A stretch of DNA of 11,539 bases. Source: Omnitrophica WOR_2 bacterium RIFCSPLOWO2_12_FULL_51_8 (GTDB taxonomy: Bacteria; Omnitrophota; Gorgyraeia; Gygaellales; Profunditerraquicolaceae). Both the position numbers and the translations under genes were made by a program. Positions 1 through 7,680 of this stretch are shown here, one piece after another; the first letter of the stretch is position 1; each line of letters starts with the position of its first letter. The stretch covers positions 1 through 11,539 of the forward strand of contig MHHD01000073.1 in assembly GCA_001805895.1 (NCBI GenBank). Direction: 5' to 3'. The notes under the pieces were generated by a model that saw only the letters and a program-made list of their open reading frames with translations, did not search any database and was not told the origin of the DNA.

Positions 1-532
1 TTCGCGCCTCTTAAAAGACCGGATCATTTTTATCGGCACGCCGATCGATGATTACGTGGCAAACCTGGTGGTTGCCCAGATGCTTTTCTTGCAGATGGAA
101 GATGTTACTAAAGATATCAGTGTCTATGTCAATTCGCCCGGCGGCTCGGTGACCAGCGGCCTGGCAATATACGACACCATGCAGTTTGTGAAATGCGACG
201 TGGCAACTTATTGCGTGGGCCAGGCCTCCAGCATGGGGGCGCTGCTTTTGTGCGCCGGCACTAAGGGCAAACGCCACGGCCTGCCTAACTCCCGGGTGAT
301 GATCCACCAGCCCTGGGGCGGCATTCAGGGCGCAGCCGAAGATATCTCCCGCCACGCCAAGGAGATTTTAAAGATGCGCGACCGGATTAACGAAATCCTG
401 GCGAAACACACCGGCCAGCTGGTAGAAAAGGTCCAGAAGGATACTGACCGCGACTATTTTATGTCTGCCCAAGAGGCGCTGGAATACCGCCTGATTGATG
501 AGGTGATAATTCCGGGAGAGAAGAAGAAATAA
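1..532 (+). CDS. clpP: ATP-dependent Clp protease proteolytic subunit (5' truncated)
   Basis: ClpP is the serine peptidase that forms the barrel of the cytoplasmic Clp protease and degrades proteins fed by an AAA+ unfoldase such as ClpX. The reading frame is open from base 2, starting SRLLKDRIIFIG, which is typical ClpP sequence. The true start therefore lies upstream, and the GTG at 56 is internal. About 176 residues are visible, so roughly 20 N-terminal residues are missing. The catalytic triad is intact: Ser in GQASSMGA (codon 230-232), His in MIHQPWGG (305-307) and Asp in DRDYFMSA (452-454). The oligomerisation segment VNSPGGSV is present. The protein ends in a lysine-rich tail (EKKK). 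The gene is followed after 15 bp by the aminotransferase, with TAAGGAG directly after the stop, so the two are probably co-transcribed. The identification is secure. Confidence 0.97.
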   Translation, partial: SRLLKDRIIFIGTPIDDYVANLVVAQMLFLQMEDVTKDISVYVNSPGGSVTSGLAIYDTMQFVKCDVATYCVGQASSMGALLLCAGTKGKRHGLPNSRVMIHQPWGGIQGAAEDISRHAKEILKMRDRINEILAKHTGQLVEKVQKDTDRDYFMSAQEALEYRLIDEVIIPGEKKK

Positions 533-547
533 TAAGGAGTTTGTGAA

Positions 548-1684
548 ATGAGAAAGAACTATTTATTGACCCCTGGCCCGACGCCGCTGCCACCGCAGGT
601 TACCGAGGCAATGGCCCGCCCGATCATCCATCACCGCACCCCGCAGTTCCAGGCGGTAATCAAGGAAGTCAGCGAAGGCTTGAAGTTTGTTTTTCAGACC
701 AAGAATGACGTCTACATCCTGGCTTCATCCGGCACCGGGGCGATGGAGGCGGCAGTGGCCAATTTATTATCGCCTGGGGAGACGGCGCTGACTATTCAGG
801 GCGGGAAATTCGGCGAGCGCTGGACTGAGCTTTGCGCTGCCTATGGGATCAATACCGAAGTAATCGAAGTAGAATGGGGCAAGGCGGTTGACCCCAGGGA
901 AGTGGAGAAGAAATTAAAGTCAAACCCGGAGATCAAAGCGGTGTTTGCCACGCTCTGCGAGACCTCTACCGGCGTGGACACGGATATCGAGGCGCTGGGC
1001 AAGGCCGTGAAAGAAACAGAGGCAGCGCTGGTTGTGGATGCCATCAGCGGCTTAGGGGCGATTGACCTGAAGACCGACGAGTGGGCGGTGGATGCGGCGG
1101 TCTCCGGCTCGCAAAAAGGCCTGATGCTTCCGCCGGGTTTAGGCTTTATTACCGTCAGCGCCAAGGCCCTTAAGTTGGTAGAGACTTCAAAAAATTCCCG
1201 TTATTATCTTGACCTGCGCAAAGCCAGAAAGGCGCTGCAGTCCGTTGATACGCCGTTTACCCCGGCGATAACATTGATTATCGCACTGAGCGAAGCCCTG
1301 AAGATGATGCGCCAGGACGGATTGGAAAACATTTTCCTGCGCCACAAAAAAATGGCGCAAGCCACGCGCTCTGCGATAAAGGCGCTCGGCCTGGAGTTAT
1401 TTGCGTCGGCTGCCCCTTCCGACGTAGTCACCGCGGTGAAAGTCCCGGCGGGGATAGACGGAGAAAAATTGGTCAAGACCATGCGCGATACCTACGGCGT
1501 AACCATTGCCGGGGGACAAGCGGAACTGAAAGGAAAGGTTTTTCGCGTCGCGCATATGGGTTTTATCGAGGAGTTCGATATCATCGCCGGAATTTCCTGC
1601 TTAGAAAAGGTCCTCGCTCAGATGGGTTATCAGTTTACCCTGGGGGCGGGGGTCAAGGCGGCGGAGGAAATATTTCTGAAATGA
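548..1684 (+). CDS. Class V aminotransferase (serine/phosphoserine-type)
   Basis: This is a PLP-dependent fold-type I aminotransferase of the alanine-glyoxylate / serine-pyruvate family, 378 residues, the usual length. The N-terminus LLTPGPTPLPPQV is the family hallmark. SSGTGAMEAAV (residues 60-70) should hold the PLP phosphate, D164 in VVDAISGLG should contact the pyridine nitrogen, and K190 in SGSQKGLMLPPG is the Schiff-base lysine. The ATG at 548 has TAAGGAG nine bases upstream. The gene lies 17 bp upstream of serA. Members of this family can act as phosphoserine aminotransferase where classical SerC is absent, so the pair may supply the first two steps from 3-phosphoglycerate to serine. 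The family is certain. The substrate is inferred from the neighbour, and serine-glyoxylate or alanine-glyoxylate transaminase is the main alternative. Confidence 0.92.
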   Translation: MRKNYLLTPGPTPLPPQVTEAMARPIIHHRTPQFQAVIKEVSEGLKFVFQTKNDVYILASSGTGAMEAAVANLLSPGETALTIQGGKFGERWTELCAAYGINTEVIEVEWGKAVDPREVEKKLKSNPEIKAVFATLCETSTGVDTDIEALGKAVKETEAALVVDAISGLGAIDLKTDEWAVDAAVSGSQKGLMLPPGLGFITVSAKALKLVETSKNSRYYLDLRKARKALQSVDTPFTPAITLIIALSEALKMMRQDGLENIFLRHKKMAQATRSAIKALGLELFASAAPSDVVTAVKVPAGIDGEKLVKTMRDTYGVTIAGGQAELKGKVFRVAHMGFIEEFDIIAGISCLEKVLAQMGYQFTLGAGVKAAEEIFLK

Positions 1685-1701
1685 TGGGAGGTTTTTGAGA
1701 G

Positions 1702-3288
1702 ATGATTAAGATATTAGTCAGCGATCCGCTGTCGGAAGAAGGGTTAAAGATTCTGCAGGAAGTTAAGGATTTCGCCGTAGATGTCCAAACCGGGCTTAAG
1801 CCGGAAACGTTGCGCCAGATTATCAAGGATTATGAGGCCTTGATTGTGAGAAGCGCGACCAAGGTCAGCAAAGAGGTTATCGCCGCCGCTGCCAATCTGC
1901 GGGTGATCGGCCGGGCAGGCGTAGGCCTGGATAACGTGGACCTGGAGGCAGCTACGCAAAAAGGCATCATCGTGATGAATACGCCCGCCGGAAATACCAT
2001 CTCTACGGCAGAGCACACCATGAGCATGATCTTAGCGCTTTCCCGGAATATCCCGCAGGCGAATAGCTCCACCCGTAAAGGCGAATGGAGACGTTCTAAA
2101 TTTATGGGGGTGGAGCTTTACGGTAAGACACTGGGTATCATCGGTCTGGGCAGGATCGGTTCGGAGGTGGCGCGCCGGGCCTTATCCTTCGGGATGAAGA
2201 TACTGGCCTATGACCCGTTCCTGTCGCGCCAGGTTGCCGAGGGTTTAGGCATCGAGGTAGCGGAATTAAACGACGTCCTGGAACGCGCGGATTATATTAC
2301 GGTGCATACCCCGCTCACCGATGAGACTAAGCATATGATTTCCGGGGCGCAGTTTTCCCGGATGAAAAACGGGGTGCGCATGATTAACTGCGCGCGCGGA
2401 GGGATTATTGACGAGGTGGCGCTGGCAGAGGCGCTTAAAGGCGGCAAGGTCGCCGGGGCGGCGATCGATGTATTCGAGAAAGAGCCGATTGACCCGGAGA
2501 GCGAACTCTTGAAGCTTGAAAATGTGGTGGTTACCCCGCATCTGGGGGCGTCTACCGAAGAGGCGCAGGTAAATGTGGCCATCGAGGTGGCGCAGATCGT
2601 GCGCGACGCGCTTTTAGGCAAAGGCATCCGCAATGCCGCAAATTACCCCTGTTTAGAGGCAGAGGTCTGCAAGATCCTCGACCCCTACATAAATTTGTGC
2701 GAAAAATTGGGTAATTTCGCCGGCCAACTGGCTGAGGGCAGGTTCCAGGAAGTCAGCATCAATTATAGCGGAGAGATTAACCAGTATGATTTGAGCCCTC
2801 TGACCATGGCCTTATCCAAAGGCATTCTTTCCCCGATTCTGAAAGAGACGGTAAACTTTATCAATGCCACCAGCCTGGCTAAGGAGCGGGGGATCAAAAT
2901 CAAGGAATCCAAGTCTTCGATGGAGCAGGAATTTGTCACCCTGGTAGAGCTGGAGATTAAGACCGACAGAGAAAGCAAGAAAATTGCCGGCACGCTATCA
3001 GCGAACAAACAGCCGCGTATCGTCAAAATCGACGGCTATTACGTGGAGATACCGCCTGCCGGAGAAATGATTTTTATCCAGAACTGGGACAAGCCCGGGA
3101 TTATCGGTGGCCTGGGGACATTGCTGGGTAAGCACGGCGTTAATATCGCCGCGATGAGCTTCGGGCGCGATAAACCCGGAGGAAAATCAGTCAGCGTCTT
3201 AAATGTGGACAGCCCGATTTCCGCGGAGATCATGGGCGAGATCAAAAAACTGGAGAATATCCTCACTGCGAAGGTGATTAGATTATGA
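1702..3288 (+). CDS. serA: D-3-phosphoglycerate dehydrogenase (long, ACT-domain form)
   Basis: SerA oxidises 3-phosphoglycerate to 3-phosphohydroxypyruvate with NAD+, the committed step of serine biosynthesis, in the cytoplasm. The protein has 528 residues, the length of the long bacterial form. Visible parts are a substrate-binding lobe (1-100), a Rossmann domain with GLGRIG at 148-153, the catalytic residues R232 (NCARGG), E261 (DVFEKEP) and H280 (VTPHLGAST), an intervening ASB-type domain (about 320-450), and a C-terminal ACT domain (about 455-528, with NWDKPGIIGGLGTLLGKHGV). The ACT domain makes feedback control by serine likely but does not prove it. GGGAGG at 1686-1691 precedes the ATG. 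The stop overlaps the next start as ATGA at 3285-3288, so translation of the next gene is probably coupled. Confidence 0.97.
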   Translation: MIKILVSDPLSEEGLKILQEVKDFAVDVQTGLKPETLRQIIKDYEALIVRSATKVSKEVIAAAANLRVIGRAGVGLDNVDLEAATQKGIIVMNTPAGNTISTAEHTMSMILALSRNIPQANSSTRKGEWRRSKFMGVELYGKTLGIIGLGRIGSEVARRALSFGMKILAYDPFLSRQVAEGLGIEVAELNDVLERADYITVHTPLTDETKHMISGAQFSRMKNGVRMINCARGGIIDEVALAEALKGGKVAGAAIDVFEKEPIDPESELLKLENVVVTPHLGASTEEAQVNVAIEVAQIVRDALLGKGIRNAANYPCLEAEVCKILDPYINLCEKLGNFAGQLAEGRFQEVSINYSGEINQYDLSPLTMALSKGILSPILKETVNFINATSLAKERGIKIKESKSSMEQEFVTLVELEIKTDRESKKIAGTLSANKQPRIVKIDGYYVEIPPAGEMIFIQNWDKPGIIGGLGTLLGKHGVNIAAMSFGRDKPGGKSVSVLNVDSPISAEIMGEIKKLENILTAKVIRL

Positions 3289-5069
3289 GCAAGCGAAAAG
3301 CGCAAAGCGGGAAATGGAAAATTGAAGCTTTTAGTCTTGTGTCTTGTGTCTTGTGTCTTGTGTCTTGTGTCTTGTGTCTTGTGTCTAAATGCATTGCCGA
3401 AGAAATCACCATCCTCTACACCGGCAATACCCGCGCCATGCTCTATCACTGCGATTGTCCCAGAGAGCCGGACGGGGGAGTGGCCCGCCGGGCCGCCCTG
3501 GTCAGGGAATTGAGAACTAAATACCCCGGCGCATTGCTCTTAGATTCCGGGAATTTTTTTGCCGGCGGCCCATACGATAATTATTCCCAGAATACGCAGT
3601 TAGATAAAGAACGCTCGCTGATCAACCTGCAGGCCATGGCCCTGATGCGATATGACGCCCTGGCGCTTGGCGAGGCCGAGTTTAATTTTGGCTGGGATTT
3701 CTTCAAGGAGAATACCGCTGTCTTCGGCCCGGCAATCCTTTCCTGTAATTTCACCCAGGGGAAGGTCCTGCCTGATATGATAAAGGAAGCAGCGGGGGTA
3801 AAAATCGGCATTATCGGCCTGACCAGCCCCCTGGCGCGCCAGAAAGCGGCGGGCGTGGAATTCGGCGATGCCAAACCCGCGCTAACCGCGCGCGTCGCCG
3901 GATTGAAAAAGCGCGGGGCAGATATCGTCGTGCTTTTGGCTAATTTGGATGAGGAAGAGGCCCTGGGTTTAGTTGATGAGGTCAGGGGAATAGATATTTT
4001 GATTACCGGGCGCGCCCCGCGCAACGTCGAGACAGCGCGGAAGGCTGCCGCCGGGACGATAATCTTGCAGCCGGCCTGGCAGGGCCGCAAGTTAGGCAGG
4101 CTTACCCTTGTCCTGAAAGACAGGAAGATTATTGATTACCAGACCGAATACCTGCGGCTTTCGGATAAGATTGTCGAAGACGGGGAGGCCTTGAAGATCC
4201 TGCCCCGCTGTTTTTCCGACGAAGACTGCAGGAAAGAAGGGTTTTCCGGTTTTTGCGCCGATCCCGGCAAGATAGGCGCGCAGTGCCAGTTTAGAAAGGC
4301 GAATAAAGTAACCCTTTCGGTGATCAGTTCCCGCGCCTGCGTTTCCTGCAACCCGCTGCCGGTAACGGAATACTTAAAGAGCCGTTTCCCCGGCTTAGCG
4401 GTTACTTATGATTATTACCCGGATTCGCGGCAGGCGGTAAAGGCGGCGCAAGACCTAAAGCTCGAGGCGCTGCCTGCATATCTATTGGGAAGCGAGATCG
4501 AAAATGAGGCCGCCTTCCCCGGGTTAAAACAGAATCTGGTCAAGGCAGGCCATTTTTATGCATTAAGGCCGAGCTTTGCCGGAGTGGCTTATTTTTTCCG
4601 CCGTCCTAAATTAAAAGGGCGGGTGGATTTGTTTATCAGCCTGTATAATAAGGAGAGCGCGGGGCTGCTGGAGGCAATCAAAGATCTTAATCCGGCGGTG
4701 CATTTCCTGGTGGTAGAAAGGCAGCCGGATAGCTTCGAGGCCGCCGGCGGCAACTTAGAAGTCGAAGAGGATAAGCGCGCCCTTTGCATCGGGGGACATT
4801 TTCCGTCGAGATTCTGGGATTATATTATCTGCCGGGCCAAGTCCAGCAATAGCTCCTGGTGGGAGAAATGCGCCATAGGCCTGGATGCCGCCAAGGTCAG
4901 CGCCTGCGCCCAGGGCCCGGAGGCAAACCGCCTGTTGAGGGAAAACAGCGCTTTAAACAAAGAGCTGTCGGTGATGTTCGGGCCAACGTATCTGGTGGAT
5001 AACCAGGAAATTTTCAGCTCCCGGGGCGAAGTTACCAAGGAAGAATTAAAAAAGATGCTAGCGAGGTGA
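3285..5069 (+). CDS. Exported protein: degenerate 5'-nucleotidase-like fold fused to thioredoxin-like domains
   Basis: 594 residues, function unknown. Residues 1-39 look like a signal peptide: a basic start (KRK), then a hydrophobic core made of repeated LVSCVLC, with possible cleavage after CIA. Residues 41-290 resemble the metallophosphoesterase domain of UshA-type 5'-nucleotidases, including the CxC...GGxxRR variant (C56, C58, GGVARR). The metal-ligand motifs are lost: LYTGNTRA in place of a TNDxHG-type motif, DSGNFF for DxGD, GEAEFNFG for GNHEFDxG, LLANLD for a SH motif, and GRAP for GHSH. C309, C315, C324 and C334 form a small disulfide-type knot. Residues 341-430 look like a thioredoxin fold with a CVSC active site (352-355) and a cis-Pro motif (LPAYL, P397). 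Residues 445-594 look DsbA-like (FGPTYLVDNQEIF) without a CxxC. A periplasmic redox or binding role is inferred. The start overlaps the serA stop, with GAAGGTG upstream. Confidence 0.75.
   Translation: MSKRKAQSGKWKIEAFSLVSCVLCLVSCVLCLVSKCIAEEITILYTGNTRAMLYHCDCPREPDGGVARRAALVRELRTKYPGALLLDSGNFFAGGPYDNYSQNTQLDKERSLINLQAMALMRYDALALGEAEFNFGWDFFKENTAVFGPAILSCNFTQGKVLPDMIKEAAGVKIGIIGLTSPLARQKAAGVEFGDAKPALTARVAGLKKRGADIVVLLANLDEEEALGLVDEVRGIDILITGRAPRNVETARKAAAGTIILQPAWQGRKLGRLTLVLKDRKIIDYQTEYLRLSDKIVEDGEALKILPRCFSDEDCRKEGFSGFCADPGKIGAQCQFRKANKVTLSVISSRACVSCNPLPVTEYLKSRFPGLAVTYDYYPDSRQAVKAAQDLKLEALPAYLLGSEIENEAAFPGLKQNLVKAGHFYALRPSFAGVAYFFRRPKLKGRVDLFISLYNKESAGLLEAIKDLNPAVHFLVVERQPDSFEAAGGNLEVEEDKRALCIGGHFPSRFWDYIICRAKSSNSSWWEKCAIGLDAAKVSACAQGPEANRLLRENSALNKELSVMFGPTYLVDNQEIFSSRGEVTKEELKKMLAR
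3334..3386 (+). repeat. 7-bp tandem repeat (GTCTTGT) inside a signal-peptide coding region
   Basis: Seven exact consecutive copies of GTCTTGT run from 3334 to 3382, followed by a partial GTCT to 3386. They lie in the codons for the hydrophobic core of the exported protein starting at 3285. Because 7 is not a multiple of 3, a gain or loss of one unit shifts the frame. Three units (21 bp) encode a heptapeptide (VLCLVSC, cyclically permuted), and all three frames give the same hydrophobic heptapeptide without stops. Copy-number variation by slippage is inferred. Confidence 0.95.
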
Positions 5070-5073
5070 AGAG

Positions 5074-6312
5074 ATGGGCAATAAAGCGCAAATTCACATT
5101 ATTGACGTCACGAACCGCGACGGGGTGCAGACTTCCCGCATCTGCCTTTCTAAGCTGCAGAAGACGATGATCAATCTGTTCCTGAACGAGATGGGCGTAT
5201 TCCAGTCGGAATTCGGTTTCCCGGTGACGCGGCATGAAACAAATTATCTGAATGCCAACCTGGAGCTGGCGAAACTAAAAGTCATTTCTCCCATCCGGCT
5301 GGGCGGATGGGTGCGGGCGACAAAAGAAGACGTCAGGGCCGCTTTCAAGCTGGCGCCGCAAATCAGACATCTGAATCTATCCATCTCTACCTCCGACCAG
5401 ATGATCCTGCATAAATTTAGAGGCAAACTTGACCACGTCTCGGTGGTAAAAGAGATGGTTGAGGCGGTGAAATTAGCGCTGCATGAAGGAGCGGATTCGG
5501 TAGGGGTTAACGCCGAGGACGCCTCGCGCACGCGGCTGGACTATTTAATCGAGTTTGCCAACGCTGCCAAGGCCGCGGGGGCGGCGCGCATCCGTTATTG
5601 CGACACCTTAGGCTGCGATACGCCGTTCAGTATCTCTGAGAGGATAAAGGTTTTGGCCGAGGCGGTCTCTATGTCTATCGAAATCCACTGTCACAATGAT
5701 TTAGGCATGGTGGTTGCCAATTCCCTGGCCGGGGCTAAGGCCGCCTGCGATTCGGGCTGCGACGCATATATAAATACCTGCATTAACGGCATGGGTGAGC
5801 GCGCCGGGAACGCGGACCTGGTCTCGGTAATCCTGAGTCTCAAATACGGCAGCGGCATGCAGGGATACCCGTTGAGCGAAAAGATCAACTTGAAGGCTGC
5901 CTGGAAGACCTGCAAGTACGCCTCATACGCCTTTGGCGTGCCTATCCCGATCAACCAGCCGGGCGTAGGCGCCAATGCCTTTGCCCATGAATCCGGGATA
6001 CACGCCGACGGGGCGCTGAAAGACAGACGTAACTACGAGCTTTATGATTTTGAAGAGCTGGGCCGCGGCGAGCCGGAAATCATTGAGACCGGCCGCAAGA
6101 TTACCGCGGGGGAGTATTCCGGGATCAAGGGTTTCCGCAATGTCTATGAAAAACTGGAGTTGGCTTTCCGTAATGACGAAGAGGCGGCGCGGATCCTGGA
6201 GCTGGTCCGCTATGCCAATGTGCATAACCAGAAACCGCTGGTGGACGAGGAGCTGAAATTTATCGCCGCTTATCCGGACATCGCGCGCAAGATCTTTACT
6301 ATGACTCCGTAA
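5074..6312 (+). CDS. Homocitrate synthase-family acyltransferase (NifV/LeuA-like)
   Basis: This is a 412-residue member of the DRE-TIM metallolyase superfamily, whose synthases condense acetyl-CoA with a 2-oxo acid. The TIM barrel starts with DVTNRDGVQ (11-19), where R15 and D16 fit the catalytic arginine and metal-binding aspartate. H205 and H207 in EIHCHNDLG and N238 in CINGMGERAGNA complete the usual metal site. The segment HESGIHADG (305-313), followed by KDRRNYELY, most resembles homocitrate synthases of the NifV type. The protein lacks the long C-terminal LeuA regulatory domain. No nif or lysine-pathway genes are visible, so the actual 2-oxo acid is uncertain; 2-isopropylmalate- or citramalate-type activity is possible. 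GAGGTGA overlaps the previous stop and serves the ATG at 5074, four bases after that stop, so it is in the same operon. Confidence 0.85.
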   Translation: MGNKAQIHIIDVTNRDGVQTSRICLSKLQKTMINLFLNEMGVFQSEFGFPVTRHETNYLNANLELAKLKVISPIRLGGWVRATKEDVRAAFKLAPQIRHLNLSISTSDQMILHKFRGKLDHVSVVKEMVEAVKLALHEGADSVGVNAEDASRTRLDYLIEFANAAKAAGAARIRYCDTLGCDTPFSISERIKVLAEAVSMSIEIHCHNDLGMVVANSLAGAKAACDSGCDAYINTCINGMGERAGNADLVSVILSLKYGSGMQGYPLSEKINLKAAWKTCKYASYAFGVPIPINQPGVGANAFAHESGIHADGALKDRRNYELYDFEELGRGEPEIIETGRKITAGEYSGIKGFRNVYEKLELAFRNDEEAARILELVRYANVHNQKPLVDEELKFIAAYPDIARKIFTMTP

Positions 6313-6321
6313 ACATGCCAT

Positions 6322-6343
6322 GGGGACTGTCCCCGCCAAAGCT
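6322..6343 (+). repeat. GGGGACTGTCCC-type palindromic element, copy 1
   Basis: Starts GGGGACTGTCCCC, an inverted repeat around a central T, and continues into CCAAAGCT. It lies 10 bp after the stop of the homocitrate-synthase-like gene. It matches a second copy 38 bp downstream over 22 positions with three differences. Elements of this look are found in some genomes as dispersed REP-like sequences associated with IS200-type (RAYT) transposases; no such transposase is in the window. Confidence 0.75.
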
Positions 6344-6359
6344 ATAGGCAATATTGAAA

Positions 6360-6381
6360 GGGGACTGTCCCACCTAAAGCT
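6360..6381 (+). repeat. GGGGACTGTCCC-type palindromic element, copy 2
   Basis: Reads GGGGACTGTCCC then ACCTAAAGCT, a near-identical direct repeat of the element at 6322. It ends nine bases before the purA start codon and so occupies the place where a ribosome binding site would lie. No good Shine-Dalgarno sequence is visible there. Confidence 0.75.
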
Positions 6382-6390
6382 TCGAAGATT

Positions 6391-7659
6391 ATGAACACTA
6401 TAGTCGTAGGCACACAGTGGGGCGACGAAGGCAAGGGTAAGGTCATTGATATCTTATCCGAGAAGGCCGACTTTATCGTGCGCTATCAGGGCGGCAACAA
6501 TGCCGGCCACACGGTAGTAGTCGATGGCAAGGAATATATCTTTCATCTTATTCCTTCGGGGATTCTGCATAAAGGCAAGGTTTGCTGTATAGGCAATGGC
6601 GTCGTGGTCGACCCGCAGGTTTTGCTTCAGGAGATCAAAGGCCTGGAGAAGGCGGGCATCCGTATAGACGGCCGGCTGAAGATTTCTTCGCTGGCGCACG
6701 TCATCCTGCCGTACCATAAGATCTTAGACCAGCTGCGCGAAACTAAGCGCGCGCATAAGATCGGGACTACCGGGCGCGGCATCGGCCCCAGTTACGCCGA
6801 TAAAACTATCCGCTGTGGCATCCGGATGGCTGACCTTTTGAACCGCCGGGTTTTGCGCGAAAAACTGAAGGATAACCTGAGGGAAAAAAACGAGATTTTT
6901 AAAAAGGTATACGCTCACCCGGGCTTTGATTTCAGCCGGATATACGAGGAATACTTAGATTACGGCAGGGCATTGTCCCGCTATATTTCTAACTGCGCCT
7001 TATTGCTGAACCGGGCTGTGGCGCTGAAAAAAGACATCCTTTTTGAGGGCGCGCAGGGCACTTTTCTCGACATTGATTTCGGGACTTACCCCTTTGTGAC
7101 TTCTTCATCGGCCACTGCCGGAGGCGCCTGCATCGGCACAGGCGTGTCCCCGGTTTTGATGGATAAGGTAATCGGCGTGGCCAAGGCCTATACCACCCGC
7201 GTCGGAGAAGGGCCTTTTCCCACGGAATTTCTCCCGCCTTTCGCTGAAATGATGCGCGACCGCGGCAATGAATTCGGCGCCACCACCGGCAGGCCGCGCC
7301 GCTGCGGCTGGTTTGACAGCGTGATGGCCAGGTACGCGGTGTTGATCAACGGCATCAAGGAGCTGGCGATTATGAAGATGGATGTGTTAGACGGCCTAAA
7401 GAAAATCGAGATCTGCGTTGCCTATAAATATAAAGGTAAGAAATTCCGGGAATTCCCCGATGACTGGGAAGTCTTGACCCGCGCCAAGCCGGTGTATAAG
7501 TCGGTTCCCGGATGGGAAAAGGCGCCGGGCAGGTCTCAGGGTTTCGCCCGGCTGCATCCCAACGCCAAAAGTTACCTCAGGCGCCTGGAGGACCTGTTGG
7601 GCGCGAAAATCAGCATGGTCTCTGTAGGCTCTTCACGGGCCGAAACAATAATAATATAG
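6391..7659 (+). CDS. purA: Adenylosuccinate synthetase
   Basis: PurA joins IMP and aspartate with GTP hydrolysis to make adenylosuccinate, the first step from IMP to AMP, in the cytoplasm. The protein has 422 residues, close to the usual ~430. The N-terminus VVGTQWGDEGKGKVID carries the GTP loop and the catalytic Asp (D12). H40 in GGNNAGHT is the catalytic histidine. Other family signatures are GTTGRGIGPSYADK (IMP site), TTRVGEGPFPTE, TTGRPRRCGWFD and, at the C-terminus, VSVGSSRAETI. The start at 6391 is fixed by the conserved MNTIVVGTQWGDEGKGK beginning. The Shine-Dalgarno is weak (GAAG region) because repeat elements crowd the 78-bp gap. Transcription could read through from the upstream operon; no clear separate promoter is seen. 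Confidence 0.97.
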   Translation: MNTIVVGTQWGDEGKGKVIDILSEKADFIVRYQGGNNAGHTVVVDGKEYIFHLIPSGILHKGKVCCIGNGVVVDPQVLLQEIKGLEKAGIRIDGRLKISSLAHVILPYHKILDQLRETKRAHKIGTTGRGIGPSYADKTIRCGIRMADLLNRRVLREKLKDNLREKNEIFKKVYAHPGFDFSRIYEEYLDYGRALSRYISNCALLLNRAVALKKDILFEGAQGTFLDIDFGTYPFVTSSSATAGGACIGTGVSPVLMDKVIGVAKAYTTRVGEGPFPTEFLPPFAEMMRDRGNEFGATTGRPRRCGWFDSVMARYAVLINGIKELAIMKMDVLDGLKKIEICVAYKYKGKKFREFPDDWEVLTRAKPVYKSVPGWEKAPGRSQGFARLHPNAKSYLRRLEDLLGAKISMVSVGSSRAETIII

Positions 7660-7680
7660 GTAAGACAGTCAGGCTAGGTT

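Noticed and set aside
841..1164. Antisense frames across the aminotransferase, serA, purA and ATPase genes
   Set aside because: They are shadows of well-identified plus-strand genes, without ribosome sites or recognisable domains.
3334..3386. CRISPR-like array
   Set aside because: The units are 7 bp and contiguous with no spacers.
3039..3449. Minus-strand frame with repeated KTQDTRH residues
   Set aside because: It is the reverse reading of the GTCTTGT repeat and of serA; no ribosome binding site or family resemblance.
3322..3513. 63-codon frame from TTG 3322 through the heptamer repeat
   Set aside because: It soon leaves conserved sequence and overlaps the 594-residue gene; it matters only as the alternative start if repeat number changes.
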